64,000 nt of DNA from Krasilnikovia cinnamomea (GTDB lineage Bacteria; Actinomycetota; Actinomycetes; Mycobacteriales; Micromonosporaceae): positions 7,316,001 through 7,380,000 of the forward strand of contig NZ_SHKY01000001.1 in NCBI RefSeq assembly GCF_004217545.1, in the 5' to 3' direction. How positions within the stretch are numbered: position 1 is the stretch's first letter; every line of letters begins with the position of its first letter. Under the pieces are notes generated by a model that did not search any database, was not told the DNA's origin, and saw only the letters and a program-made list of their open reading frames with translations. The translations under genes were made by a program, and so were the position numbers. Shown in pieces: positions 28,427 through 36,119 of this stretch.

Positions 28427-29002
28427 TCAGCCGGCGGCGTTCCAGGTGTCCAGGACCTCGGCGCCGTGCTCGAAGCCGAGCGCGGACAGCGTGGCCGTGT
28501 CCAGCCGGAGCCGGCCGCCCCCGCTGGGCGGCAGGCCGATCCAGCGGGCACCGGCCACCCGCAGCGCGTGGCCGTGCGCCACCAGCGCGACATCGCCGCC
28601 GGCCAGCAGGGTACGGGCGCGCGCCAGCACCCGGTCGAGCCGGGCGCCGACCTGCTCCGGGGACTCCCCGCCGGGGCACCCGTCGGTCCACAGCGACCAG
28701 CCGGGCCGCGTCTGGTGGATCTGCGCGGTGGTGATCCCCTCGTACTCGCCGTAGTGCCATTCCGCCAGGTCGTCGGTGACCTCGGTGACGGCCAGCCCGG
28801 CCAGCTCGGCGGTGCGCCGGGCCCGGGCCCGCGGGCTGCACAGCACCGCGGCGAAGCGGTGCCCGGCCAGCCGGGCACCGAGCGCCCGGGCCTGGTCCTG
28901 CCCGGCCGGGGTCAGCTCGACGTCGGTGTACGACGTGTGCCGCCCGGCCGCGCTCCACGGCGTCTGCCCGTGCCGGATCAGCACGATCCGCTCCATGGTC
29001 AT
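28427..29002 (-). CDS. Histidine phosphatase family protein
   Basis: This 191-residue branch-1 histidine phosphatase has the catalytic RHG in IVLIRHGQTPWS near residue 9. CSPRARARRTAEL (near residue 55), WHYGEYEGITTAQI with the acid residue (near 83) and VALVAHGHALRV with the second histidine (near 137) complete the site. It removes phosphate from an unknown small molecule. It begins five bases after the FMN reductase stop and so belongs to the LLM/FMN reductase operon. Confidence 0.9.
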   Translation of the reverse strand: MTMERIVLIRHGQTPWSAAGRHTSYTDVELTPAGQDQARALGARLAGHRFAAVLCSPRARARRTAELAGLAVTEVTDDLAEWHYGEYEGITTAQIHQTRPGWSLWTDGCPGGESPEQVGARLDRVLARARTLLAGGDVALVAHGHALRVAGARWIGLPPSGGGRLRLDTATLSALGFEHGAEVLDTWNAAG

Positions 29003-29007
29003 GGGTG

Positions 29008-29658
29008 TCAGCCTGCCAGCAGCTCCTCGAACGAGGTGGTCAGGGTGAACGGGTCGGCGACCACGGCCGGCTGGCGGCGGGCCGCCTCCCGCGCCAGCTC
29101 GCCCGCCGCCCGGTCGATGCGCGCCCGCAGCGGGCCCTGCGCCTGCGCGCCGGCCCAGTCGTCGCTGGCGGCCAGCACGGCCGTCGGCACGACGACCGCA
29201 CCCAGGTACGTGAACAGCGGCCGCAGGGCGTGCTCCAGCGCCAGCGAGTGCCGGGCGGTGCCCGCCGTCGCCGCGACCCGCACCGGCTTGCCGGCCAGCG
29301 TGTCGGGCTCCAGCACGTCGAAGAACGACTTGAACAGCCCGCTGTAGCTGGCGCTGAAGATCGGCGTGACCGCGATCAGCGCGTCCGCGTGTGCCACGGC
29401 TTCCAGGGCGTCCGCCAGGGCCGCCGGGGCGAAGCCGGTGAGCAGGTGGTTGGTGATGTCGTGCGCCAGTTCGCGCAGCTCGATCACGCGGACCGTCAGC
29501 CGGGCGCCGTCGCGGTCGGCCGCCGCCACGGTGGCGGCGGCCAGCCGGTCGGCCAGCAGGCGGGTGGACGAGGGCCGGGTCAGCCCCGCGCTGACCACGA
29601 CCAGGGTGCGCTCCGGCCGGCTGATTCCGCCGGTCCTGCGCTCGGTGCGCTCGGTCAT
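29008..29658 (-). CDS. NADPH-dependent FMN reductase of the CE1759 (LLM duo) family
   Basis: This 216-residue flavodoxin-fold reductase has VVVSAGLTRPSSTRLLADRL near residue 20 (phosphate loop) and AVTPIFSASYSGLFKSFFDVL near residue 100 (flavin contact). It is the partner type that always accompanies a CE1758-type luciferase-like monooxygenase, and it would supply reduced flavin. The start overlaps the oxidoreductase stop by four bases. The substrate of the pair is unknown. Confidence 0.88.
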   Translation of the reverse strand: MTERTERRTGGISRPERTLVVVSAGLTRPSSTRLLADRLAAATVAAADRDGARLTVRVIELRELAHDITNHLLTGFAPAALADALEAVAHADALIAVTPIFSASYSGLFKSFFDVLEPDTLAGKPVRVAATAGTARHSLALEHALRPLFTYLGAVVVPTAVLAASDDWAGAQAQGPLRARIDRAAGELAREAARRQPAVVADPFTLTTSFEELLAG

Positions 29659-30749
29659 GATGCGGTGACCTCCTCCGGTTGCGAGCGGGCAGCCAGCAGG
29701 GACGCGTGGGTGGGCGCGTCGGGCACGTGCGCGGGCCGGCGCGCGGCGAACTCGCGGCGCAGGACCGGCACGATCTCGCCGAGCAGGTCGAGCTGCTCCA
29801 GCACGGTCTTGAGCGGCAGCCCGGCGTGGTCCAGCAGGAACAGCTGGCGCTGGTAGTCGCCGACGTACTCCCGGAAGCCCAGGGTGCGGTCGATGACCTG
29901 CTGCGGGCTGCCGACGGTCAGCGGGGTCTGCTCGGTGAACTCCTCCAGCGACGGACCGTGGCCGTACACCGGGGCGTTGTCGAAGTACGGCCGGAACTCA
30001 GCGATCGCGTCCTGCGAGTTGCGGCGCATGAACACCTGCCCGCCGAGGCCGACGATGGCCCGGTCGGCGTCGCCGTGGCCGTAGTGGGCGAAGCGCTCGC
30101 GGTACAGCTCGACCATCCGCTGGGTGTGCGACGGCGGCCAGAAGATGTGGTTGGCGAAGAATCCGTCGCCGTAGTACGCGGCCTGCTCGGCGATCTCCGG
30201 GCTGCGGATGGAGCCGTGCCAGACGAACGGCGGGATCCCGTCGAGTGGGCGCGGCGTCGAGGTGAACGACTGCAGCGGGGTACGGAACTTGCCCGACCAG
30301 TCGACCGTGTGCTCGCGCCAGAGCCGGTGCAGCAGCGCGTAGTTCTCGATGGCGAGCGGGATGCCGGCCCGTATGTCCTTGCCGAACCACGGGTAGACCG
30401 GCCCGGTGTTGCCGCGCCCCAGCATGAGATCGACCCGGCCGCCGGACAGGTGCTGCAGCATGGCGTAGTCCTCCGCGATCTTCACCGGGTCGTTGGTGGT
30501 GATCAGCGTGGTGGCCGTGGACAGCAGCAGGGTGGAGGTCTGCCCCGCGATGTAGCCGAGCAGGGTGGTGGGCGAGGAGGGCACGAACGGCTCGTTGTGG
30601 TGTTCGCCGGTGGCGAAGACGTCGAGCCCGACCTCCTCGGCCTTGCGGGCGATCGCCACCATCGCGGTGATCCGCTCGTGCTCGCTGGGCGCCCGCCCGG
30701 TGGTCGGATCGGGCGTGACGTCGCCGACGGTGAAGATCCCGAACTGCAT
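29655..30749 (-). CDS. LLM-class flavin-dependent oxidoreductase (CE1758 family)
   Basis: This 364-residue luciferase-like TIM-barrel protein has the N-terminal FGIFTVGDVTPDP, the segment VFATGEHHNEPFVPSSPTTLLG near residue 45, DLMLGRGNTGPVYPWFG near residue 110, and HIFWPPSHTQRMVELYRERF near residue 205. It should act as a flavin-dependent monooxygenase or oxidoreductase with the downstream FMN reductase. The ATG at 30749 is the family start. A TTGA-N4-TCAA operator lies about 60 bases upstream, the same motif as before the dioxygenase at 21036. Confidence 0.9.
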   Translation of the reverse strand: MQFGIFTVGDVTPDPTTGRAPSEHERITAMVAIARKAEEVGLDVFATGEHHNEPFVPSSPTTLLGYIAGQTSTLLLSTATTLITTNDPVKIAEDYAMLQHLSGGRVDLMLGRGNTGPVYPWFGKDIRAGIPLAIENYALLHRLWREHTVDWSGKFRTPLQSFTSTPRPLDGIPPFVWHGSIRSPEIAEQAAYYGDGFFANHIFWPPSHTQRMVELYRERFAHYGHGDADRAIVGLGGQVFMRRNSQDAIAEFRPYFDNAPVYGHGPSLEEFTEQTPLTVGSPQQVIDRTLGFREYVGDYQRQLFLLDHAGLPLKTVLEQLDLLGEIVPVLRREFAARRPAHVPDAPTHASLLAARSQPEEVTAS

Positions 30750-30809
30750 GACCGCTCCTGAGCCTCGGGCCGGGGACGGGCGCGCCCCGGACTGCCCCGC
30801 ACAACATCC

Positions 30810-30821
30810 TTGACTCGTCAA
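30810..30821. promoter_or_regulatory. TTGA-N4-TCAA operator 3
   Basis: TTGACTCGTCAA, extended by one more matching base on one side, is a clean dyad upstream of the LLM oxidoreductase operon. It matches the two operators before the dioxygenase gene in layout and half-sites. Confidence 0.55.
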
Positions 30822-30903
30822 CTATTTCACAGTCAGACAAGATGTGTACGGTGAGCGCCCTCACGCCGAGTCTCCAGCACGGGCCCATCGAGCCGCCCGA
30901 GAA

Positions 30904-30944
30904 CTTGGGGACTCCGGGTCAGCTGCCAACCCGAAGTCCCCAAG
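30904..30944 (-). terminator. Terminator after the chitinase gene
   Basis: CTTGGGGACT at one end pairs with AGTCCCCAAG at the other, extended to a 17-position stem with two mismatches and a seven-base loop. It begins about 20 bases past the chitinase stop. Confidence 0.75.
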
Positions 30945-30964
30945 ATCACCGGAACTAGGCCGTT

Positions 30965-32320
30965 TCAGCGGCCCTGCAGCGCCCGGACGTTGTCGCCGAA
31001 CGTCCAGCCGCGCGAGCCGTCCCAGTTCGCCGACCAGGTCATCAGGCCCTTGATCCCGCTGACGGCGCCGTACGCCTGGGAGACCAGCGACGGGCTCATG
31101 TACCCCCCGCCCGCTCCCGGCTGGGCGGGGAGACCGGGCACCTGCTTGTCGTACGGGACGCGGATCGTGGTGCCCTGCACGACCAGGCCGGCGTTGAGGC
31201 ACTGGGTCTGGGTGACGAAGCCCTGCACGGTCCCCGCCTGGTACGAGTCGCCCGCGCAGCCGTACATGCTGCCGTTGTAGTACTGCATGTTGAGCCACCA
31301 CAGGCGGCCGTTGTCGGCGTACTTCTTGATGATCGGCAGGTAGGAGCCCCAGATGGAGCCGTAGGTCACGCTGCCCCCGGTCACGTACGCGGTCTCGGGG
31401 GCCATGGTCAGGCCGAAGTTCGACGGCATCTGCGCGAGGACCCCGTCGATGATGCGGATGAGGTTGGCCTGCGAGGCCGACAGCGTGCCGATGCTGCCGC
31501 TGCCGGTGAGGCCGGTCTCGATGTCGATGTCGATGCCGTCGAAGTTGTACCTCTTCAGGATCGGCACGATGGTCGCGACGAACCGGTCGGCGACCGCGCT
31601 GGAACTCAGGTCGATGCCCGCCGCCGCGCCGCCGATCGACATGAGGATGGTCGCGCCCGATGCCTTGGCCTGGCACATCTCCGCCGGGGTGGCGACCTTC
31701 ACGCCCGCGTCCATGCCGTCCTCCCACAGCACCGTGCCGTCGGCGCGGATCACGGGGAACGCGGCGTTGATGACGTTGTAGCCGTGCTGGGCGAGCCGGG
31801 TGTCGGTGATCGGGATCCAGCCGAGGCCGGGGTGCACGCCGTTGCTGGCGCCGTCCCAGTTCTCCCAGTATCCGACGAGGACCTTGCCGGCCGGGCGGGA
31901 CTTCACCGCGCAGGTCCCGCCGGTCGGCGGCGTGCTCGTGGGCGGGGTCGTCGTCGGCGGGGTCGTCGTCGGCGGGGTGGTGGTCGGTGGCGTGGTGGTG
32001 GGCGGGGTCGTGGTCGGCGGGGTGGTGCCGCCGGTGCAGGCACCGAGATCGGTCCACAGTGACGGGGTCGAGGCCGGGTTCCAGCCCGCACCCGGGTGGG
32101 CGGTGTGCGTGACCAGGGCCCGATAGAGGTGGCCCTGGTAGGTCACCTGGGTGCCGGCGGTGTACGTGTTGCCCTCCGCCCACACCGTGGCGCTGCACGC
32201 GACCGCCGCGGCGTCCCCGGCGGAGACGGCCGCCATGCCGTCGGGCGCGACCGCCACCGCCATCGCGATGGTCATGGCCGCACCGGTTATCAGGGCGAAC
32301 GCCCGACGTCGAGTTCTCAT
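30965..32320 (-). CDS. Secreted GH18 chitinase with CBM5/12
   Basis: This 451-residue exported chitinase has a signal peptide at residues 1-31. A CBM5/12-type chitin-binding module follows at about 40-95 (VWAEGNTYTAGTQVTYQGHLY, then WNPASTPSLWTDLG). A Thr/Pro linker of TTPP repeats leads to a GH18 catalytic domain from about 135. The GH18 signature is FDGIDIDIE, ending in the catalytic glutamate, near residue 262. WWLNMQYYNG and the terminal MTWSANWD are also typical. It hydrolyses chitin outside the cell. The ATG at 32320 gives the proper signal peptide. An inverted repeat at 32370-32388 may control it. Confidence 0.95.
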   Translation of the reverse strand: MRTRRRAFALITGAAMTIAMAVAVAPDGMAAVSAGDAAAVACSATVWAEGNTYTAGTQVTYQGHLYRALVTHTAHPGAGWNPASTPSLWTDLGACTGGTTPPTTTPPTTTPPTTTPPTTTPPTTTPPTSTPPTGGTCAVKSRPAGKVLVGYWENWDGASNGVHPGLGWIPITDTRLAQHGYNVINAAFPVIRADGTVLWEDGMDAGVKVATPAEMCQAKASGATILMSIGGAAAGIDLSSSAVADRFVATIVPILKRYNFDGIDIDIETGLTGSGSIGTLSASQANLIRIIDGVLAQMPSNFGLTMAPETAYVTGGSVTYGSIWGSYLPIIKKYADNGRLWWLNMQYYNGSMYGCAGDSYQAGTVQGFVTQTQCLNAGLVVQGTTIRVPYDKQVPGLPAQPGAGGGYMSPSLVSQAYGAVSGIKGLMTWSANWDGSRGWTFGDNVRALQGR

Positions 32321-32369
32321 GGCACTCCTGAAGTCCGCGATCCAGGCTGGTGCCAAACATATTGACGTT

Positions 32370-32388
32370 TGTGAACAGTATTTACAAG
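32370..32388. promoter_or_regulatory. Inverted repeat upstream of the chitinase gene
   Basis: TTGTGAACAGTATTTACAA has seven-base arms (one mismatch) around five bases, about 50 bases before the chitinase start. It stands out as A/T-rich in very G/C-rich DNA. The half-sites resemble Rex operators, but the spacing is one base short. Confidence 0.4.
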
Positions 32389-32430
32389 GGTTGTTAACAG
32401 ATTCGCGGACGGCGATGTCTCGGCCGCTGG

Positions 32431-33561
32431 TCAGGACTGTGGCCAGCGCACCCGCAACGGCCGGCCGTGAAACGCGGCGTACGGCTCCAGGGCCTGCTCG
32501 GCGCGGCGCCGCTCCCCCGCCCGCAGCGCGACCAGGGGCACCACGTCCACGGCGACCGCCGAGCGGCCCAGGGTGCGGGTCCAGGTGGCGACCACCCGGC
32601 CCGCGCGCACGATCGTCGCCCGGAAGACGCCGTTGCCGCCCGGGATGATCGCCTGCTTGTGGTCGTCGTCGACCATCAGCGAGCGGTCCTTGTAGCCGAG
32701 CAGGAACTCGTCGAAGCCCGGCAGCGCCCACCACTCGTCGCCGCGATCGACCGTGGCGGCGTCGAGCCGGTCCGTGCCCGCGTCCAGCAGCGCCGCGTCG
32801 GCGATCATCTCGGCCCCGTCCACCTCGACCGTGGCCAGGGCCGACCCGGCCGCCGCGATGCCCGCCTTGGCGTCGGTCACGGTCAGGCCCGTCCAGCCGA
32901 CGAAATCCTTGCGGGGGGCCGGGCCGTGGCTGCGGAAGTAGCGCAACGCGATGATGCCGAGCGCCTCCTCGCGGGTGGGCCGGCGCGGCGCGGGCACCCA
33001 CTCGTCGAGCAGGACGAAGGTCTGCTCCTTGCCGATGTTCGGTGCGATGCAGGTGACGCCGCGCTGGCTGGCATACCAGAGCAGGTGGTAGCCCAGCTGA
33101 CCCTCGACCTCGACGCCCGCGTCGGCCAGTGCCGCCATGCACTGCGACCGGGTCAGCCGGTTTCCCCCGGCCAGGGCGGCGCCCAGCACCTCCACGCTGC
33201 GCTCGGCGGTGCGCTCATCGAGCCCGAGGAAGGCCCGGCGCTTGGCGGCCCCGGCGAGGGCACGCACGCCCATGAGGTCGAGCATCCAGTGCGCGTCGGC
33301 GGGTGGGACGAGGTGGACGGTGCCCCGCATCGGCCAGGTGCGGATCGCCTCGCGGCGCTCCAGGGCCGCGGTCACGTCGGCCAGGGTGCTGCCGGGCAGC
33401 CGGGCGCCCAGCGACCACTGCCCGCTCGCCAGGTCCTGCGCCTGCATCGCGCCGAACCACTCCACGATCCCGGCCACGTCACCCGGGGACCCGGCCGGAT
33501 GCGCGCGCAGCAGCAGGCTGCGCGTACGTAAATCGAGGGCGTCGGCTGCGGAGATCTTCAC
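32431..33561 (-). CDS. Winged-helix AlkZ/YcaQ-like DNA-binding protein
   Basis: This 376-residue protein is of the HTH_42 family, related to AlkZ/YcaQ DNA glycosylases that unhook interstrand crosslinks. The diagnostic QxQ element is in WFGAMQAQDLASGQWSL near residue 38. The winged-helix region follows with RTWPMRGTVHLVPP near residue 74, and the C-terminal domain holds FDEFLLGYKDRS and PGGNGVFRATIV. Antibiotic producers keep such proteins for self-resistance, but many members have housekeeping or unknown roles. Convergent with nothing; pgi lies upstream on the same strand, with a strong terminator between them. Confidence 0.85.
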   Translation of the reverse strand: MKISAADALDLRTRSLLLRAHPAGSPGDVAGIVEWFGAMQAQDLASGQWSLGARLPGSTLADVTAALERREAIRTWPMRGTVHLVPPADAHWMLDLMGVRALAGAAKRRAFLGLDERTAERSVEVLGAALAGGNRLTRSQCMAALADAGVEVEGQLGYHLLWYASQRGVTCIAPNIGKEQTFVLLDEWVPAPRRPTREEALGIIALRYFRSHGPAPRKDFVGWTGLTVTDAKAGIAAAGSALATVEVDGAEMIADAALLDAGTDRLDAATVDRGDEWWALPGFDEFLLGYKDRSLMVDDDHKQAIIPGGNGVFRATIVRAGRVVATWTRTLGRSAVAVDVVPLVALRAGERRRAEQALEPYAAFHGRPLRVRWPQS

Positions 33562-33588
33562 GGCGGCAGCCTACGACGCGGTACCGAC

Positions 33589-33621
33589 AGAAAGGGCGGC
33601 CCGATGCGGGCCGCCCTTTCT
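33589..33621 (-). terminator. Terminator after pgi
   Basis: AGAAAGGGCGGCCC, loop GATGC and its exact complement give a perfect 14-pair stem just past the pgi stop. Confidence 0.8.
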
Positions 33622-33627
33622 CAGTTC

Positions 33628-35259
33628 TTACCGGCCGCGCTGGGCGCGGTAGCGGGCGATCAGCGCGTTGGTCGACGAGTCGTCGGTGGCGGGCGGCGCC
33701 TCGGGCGCGGTCAGCTTCGGCGCCAGCTGGTTGGCCATGACCTTGCCCAGTTCCACGCCCCACTGGTCGAACGGGTTGATCTCCCAGATGGTGCCCTGCG
33801 TGAACACGATGTGCTCGTACAGGGCGATCAGCTGGCCCAGCGCGGCCGGGGTGAGCTCGCGGCCGAGGATCGTGGTGGTGGGGTGGTTGCCCCGCATGAC
33901 CTTGTGCGGCACCAGCGCCTCGGGCACGCCCTCGGCCCGCACCTGCTCGGCCGTGCGGCCGAAGGCCAGCGCGCCGGTCTGCGCGAGGAAGTTCGACATG
34001 AACAGGTCGTGCATCTCGCCGAGGTCGTGGTTCGGCTGGCTGAAGCCGATGAAGTCGGCCGGGATCAGCTTCGTGCCCTGGTGGATGAGCTGGTAGAACG
34101 CGTGCTGGCCGTTGGTGCCGGGCTCACCCCAGAAGATCTCCCCGGTCTGGTACTCGACCTCGGTGCCGTCCAGGCGCACCGACTTGCCGTTGCTCTCCAT
34201 GGTGAGCTGCTGCAGGTATGCGGCGAACCGGTGCAGGTACTGCGCGTACGGCAGGACCGCGTGCGACTGGGCGCCCAGGAACGAGTCGTACCAGACGTTG
34301 AGCAGCCCCAGCAGGACCGGCACGTTCTGCTCCAGCGGAGCGGTCCGGAAGTGCTCGTCCACGGTGTGGTAGCCGTCGAGCAGCGCGCGGAAGTGCTCCG
34401 GGCCGACCGCCACCATCACGGACAGCCCGACCGCGGAGGGCAGCGAGTACCGGCCGCCCACCCAGTCCCAGAAGCCGAACATGTTCTGCGTGTCGATACC
34501 GAAGTCGGCGACCCGCTGCGCGTTGGTGCTGACCGCCACGAAGTGCTTCGCCACGGCCGCCTGGTCGCCGCCGAGGCCCGCCAGCAGCCAGTCGCGGGCC
34601 TGCCGCGCGTTGGTCAGCGTCTCCTGCGTGGTGAAGGTCTTGGACACCACGATGAACAGGGTGCTGGCCGGGTCCAGGTCGTGGGTCTTCTGCCACAGGT
34701 CCGTGGGGTCGATGTTGGACACGAACCGGCATTCGATCTGGGGATCCTTGTACGCCTTCAGCGCCTCGTACGCCATCACCGGGCCGAGGTCGGAGCCGCC
34801 GATGCCGATGTTGACCACGGTGCGGATCCGCTGGCCGGTGTGCCCGACCCACTGGCCCGAGCGCACCCGCTCGCTGAACGCGGCCATCCGGTCCAGCACC
34901 GCGTGCACGTCGGCCACCACGTCCTGGCCGTCGACGACCAGCGACGCGTCGCGCGGCAGGCGCAGGGCGGTGTGCAGCACGGCCCGGTCCTCGGTCGAGT
35001 TGATGTGCTCGCCCGCGAACATGGCGGCGATCCGCTCGCGCAGCCGGGCCCGCTCGGCGAGGGCGAACAGCGCCGTCATCACCTCGTCGGTCACCAGGTT
35101 CTTGCTGTAGTCGACGTACAGGTCGCCGACCTCGGCGGTGAGCAGCTCGCCGCGCCGGGGGTCGGCGTCGAACAGCTCCCGCAGGTGCACCGCCGAGAAC
35201 TTCTCGGCGTACCCCTGCAAGGCCTGCCATTCCACGCTGTCGGACACGTGCTCGCTCAT
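33628..35259 (-). CDS. pgi: Glucose-6-phosphate isomerase
   Basis: This 543-residue enzyme interconverts glucose-6-phosphate and fructose-6-phosphate. Both family signatures are present: [15 protein letters not shown] with a conserved threonine cluster near residue 210, and the later motif near GNHPTTTIL. Phosphate-binding [17 protein letters not shown] lies near residue 150. The catalytic glutamate is in [17 protein letters not shown] near residue 350, and the lysine is near the C-terminus. The start at 35259 has GGGAGA five bases upstream. It stands as a single-gene unit with its own terminator. Confidence 0.96.
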   Translation of the reverse strand: MSEHVSDSVEWQALQGYAEKFSAVHLRELFDADPRRGELLTAEVGDLYVDYSKNLVTDEVMTALFALAERARLRERIAAMFAGEHINSTEDRAVLHTALRLPRDASLVVDGQDVVADVHAVLDRMAAFSERVRSGQWVGHTGQRIRTVVNIGIGGSDLGPVMAYEALKAYKDPQIECRFVSNIDPTDLWQKTHDLDPASTLFIVVSKTFTTQETLTNARQARDWLLAGLGGDQAAVAKHFVAVSTNAQRVADFGIDTQNMFGFWDWVGGRYSLPSAVGLSVMVAVGPEHFRALLDGYHTVDEHFRTAPLEQNVPVLLGLLNVWYDSFLGAQSHAVLPYAQYLHRFAAYLQQLTMESNGKSVRLDGTEVEYQTGEIFWGEPGTNGQHAFYQLIHQGTKLIPADFIGFSQPNHDLGEMHDLFMSNFLAQTGALAFGRTAEQVRAEGVPEALVPHKVMRGNHPTTTILGRELTPAALGQLIALYEHIVFTQGTIWEINPFDQWGVELGKVMANQLAPKLTAPEAPPATDDSSTNALIARYRAQRGR

Positions 35260-35347
35260 GCCTGTCTCCCGCCTGAACCCGGACTCTCGCCGCCATCCTG
35301 GCACGAACCCCCGCCCCCCTGCCGCACTTCCCCGCCCGTCGGCGAGA

Positions 35348-36037
35348 TCACGGGGTGGACGCGAGGCCGGCGGCGGACGCGGCGCCGCGGATCTGGAAGT
35401 CGAAGAAGCCGCGGCGGTCGTCTTCGATGGAGTTGGCCAGCTGGCCGAACAGTTCGCCGCTGATCGCGCCGCACAGGTGGAAGTACAACGCGAACGTGCT
35501 GGCCAGCAGGCGGACCGGGACGTCCGGGCCGAGGTCCGCGGCCACCGGCGCGAGTTCCTCGGCGAAGCGGCCGGGCAGCGGCGCGCCGAGACCCAGCTCA
35601 CCGGCCCGGTACGCGTCCAGGAGGATGTGCCCGATCAGCAGCGGCACCCGGATGCCCGGGCCGACGGTGTCCTGCGGCGCCCGGTACCCGGGGACCGGGG
35701 TGCCATAGATGAGCGCCCACTGGTGCGGCTGCGCGAGGGCCCAGTCGCGGACCGCCGAGGCCACGGCCAGCAGGCGGTCCAGAGGTGCGCCCGGGGCGGC
35801 CCCGGCCCGCTCGGCGGCCCCGCCCACCGCGTCGTACGCGTCGATGATCAGCGCGGTGAGCAGCTCGTCGCGGCTGGCGAAGTAGCGATAGACCGCGGAG
35901 GACGCCATGCCCAGGTCCCGCGCGACCGCCCGCAGCGACAGGTTGGCGCCGTCGCTGGCCAGGTGCCGCAGGGCCACCGCCTTGATCTCTTCGGTCATCT
36001 CGGCCCGGACGCGGGCGCGAACTCCTGAGGCACTCAT
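35348..36037 (-). CDS. TetR-family regulator
   Basis: This 229-residue TetR regulator has its HTH at about residues 15-60 ([21 protein letters not shown], then [21 protein letters not shown]). The C-terminal WHG-type domain ends with [20 protein letters not shown]. The ATG at 36037 is immediately downstream of a near-perfect 19-bp palindrome, so the gene is probably autoregulated. Its neighbours, pgi and a GGDEF-EAL gene, do not share an obvious pathway with it. Confidence 0.87.
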   Translation of the reverse strand: MSASGVRARVRAEMTEEIKAVALRHLASDGANLSLRAVARDLGMASSAVYRYFASRDELLTALIIDAYDAVGGAAERAGAAPGAPLDRLLAVASAVRDWALAQPHQWALIYGTPVPGYRAPQDTVGPGIRVPLLIGHILLDAYRAGELGLGAPLPGRFAEELAPVAADLGPDVPVRLLASTFALYFHLCGAISGELFGQLANSIEDDRRGFFDFQIRGAASAAGLASTP

Positions 36038-36054
36038 GCGAACAGTGTGCCACA

Positions 36055-36073
36055 GCGAGAGCAGTGCTCTTGC
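36055..36073. promoter_or_regulatory. Palindromic operator of the TetR gene
   Basis: AGAGCAGTGCTCT is flanked by GCG and TGC, giving a 19-bp dyad that is symmetric except at three positions. It lies 17 bases before the TetR start, as expected for an autoregulatory operator. Confidence 0.6.
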
Positions 36074-36119
36074 TTTACGGCCCCCTCCCATGCGGCGCCC
36101 GCCGGATGGGAGGTCCCGG

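Noticed and set aside
31930-32035. DNA repeat or CRISPR-like array in the chitinase gene
   Set aside because: The repeated bases encode the Thr/Pro linker between the binding and catalytic domains and are not spaced like CRISPR repeats.
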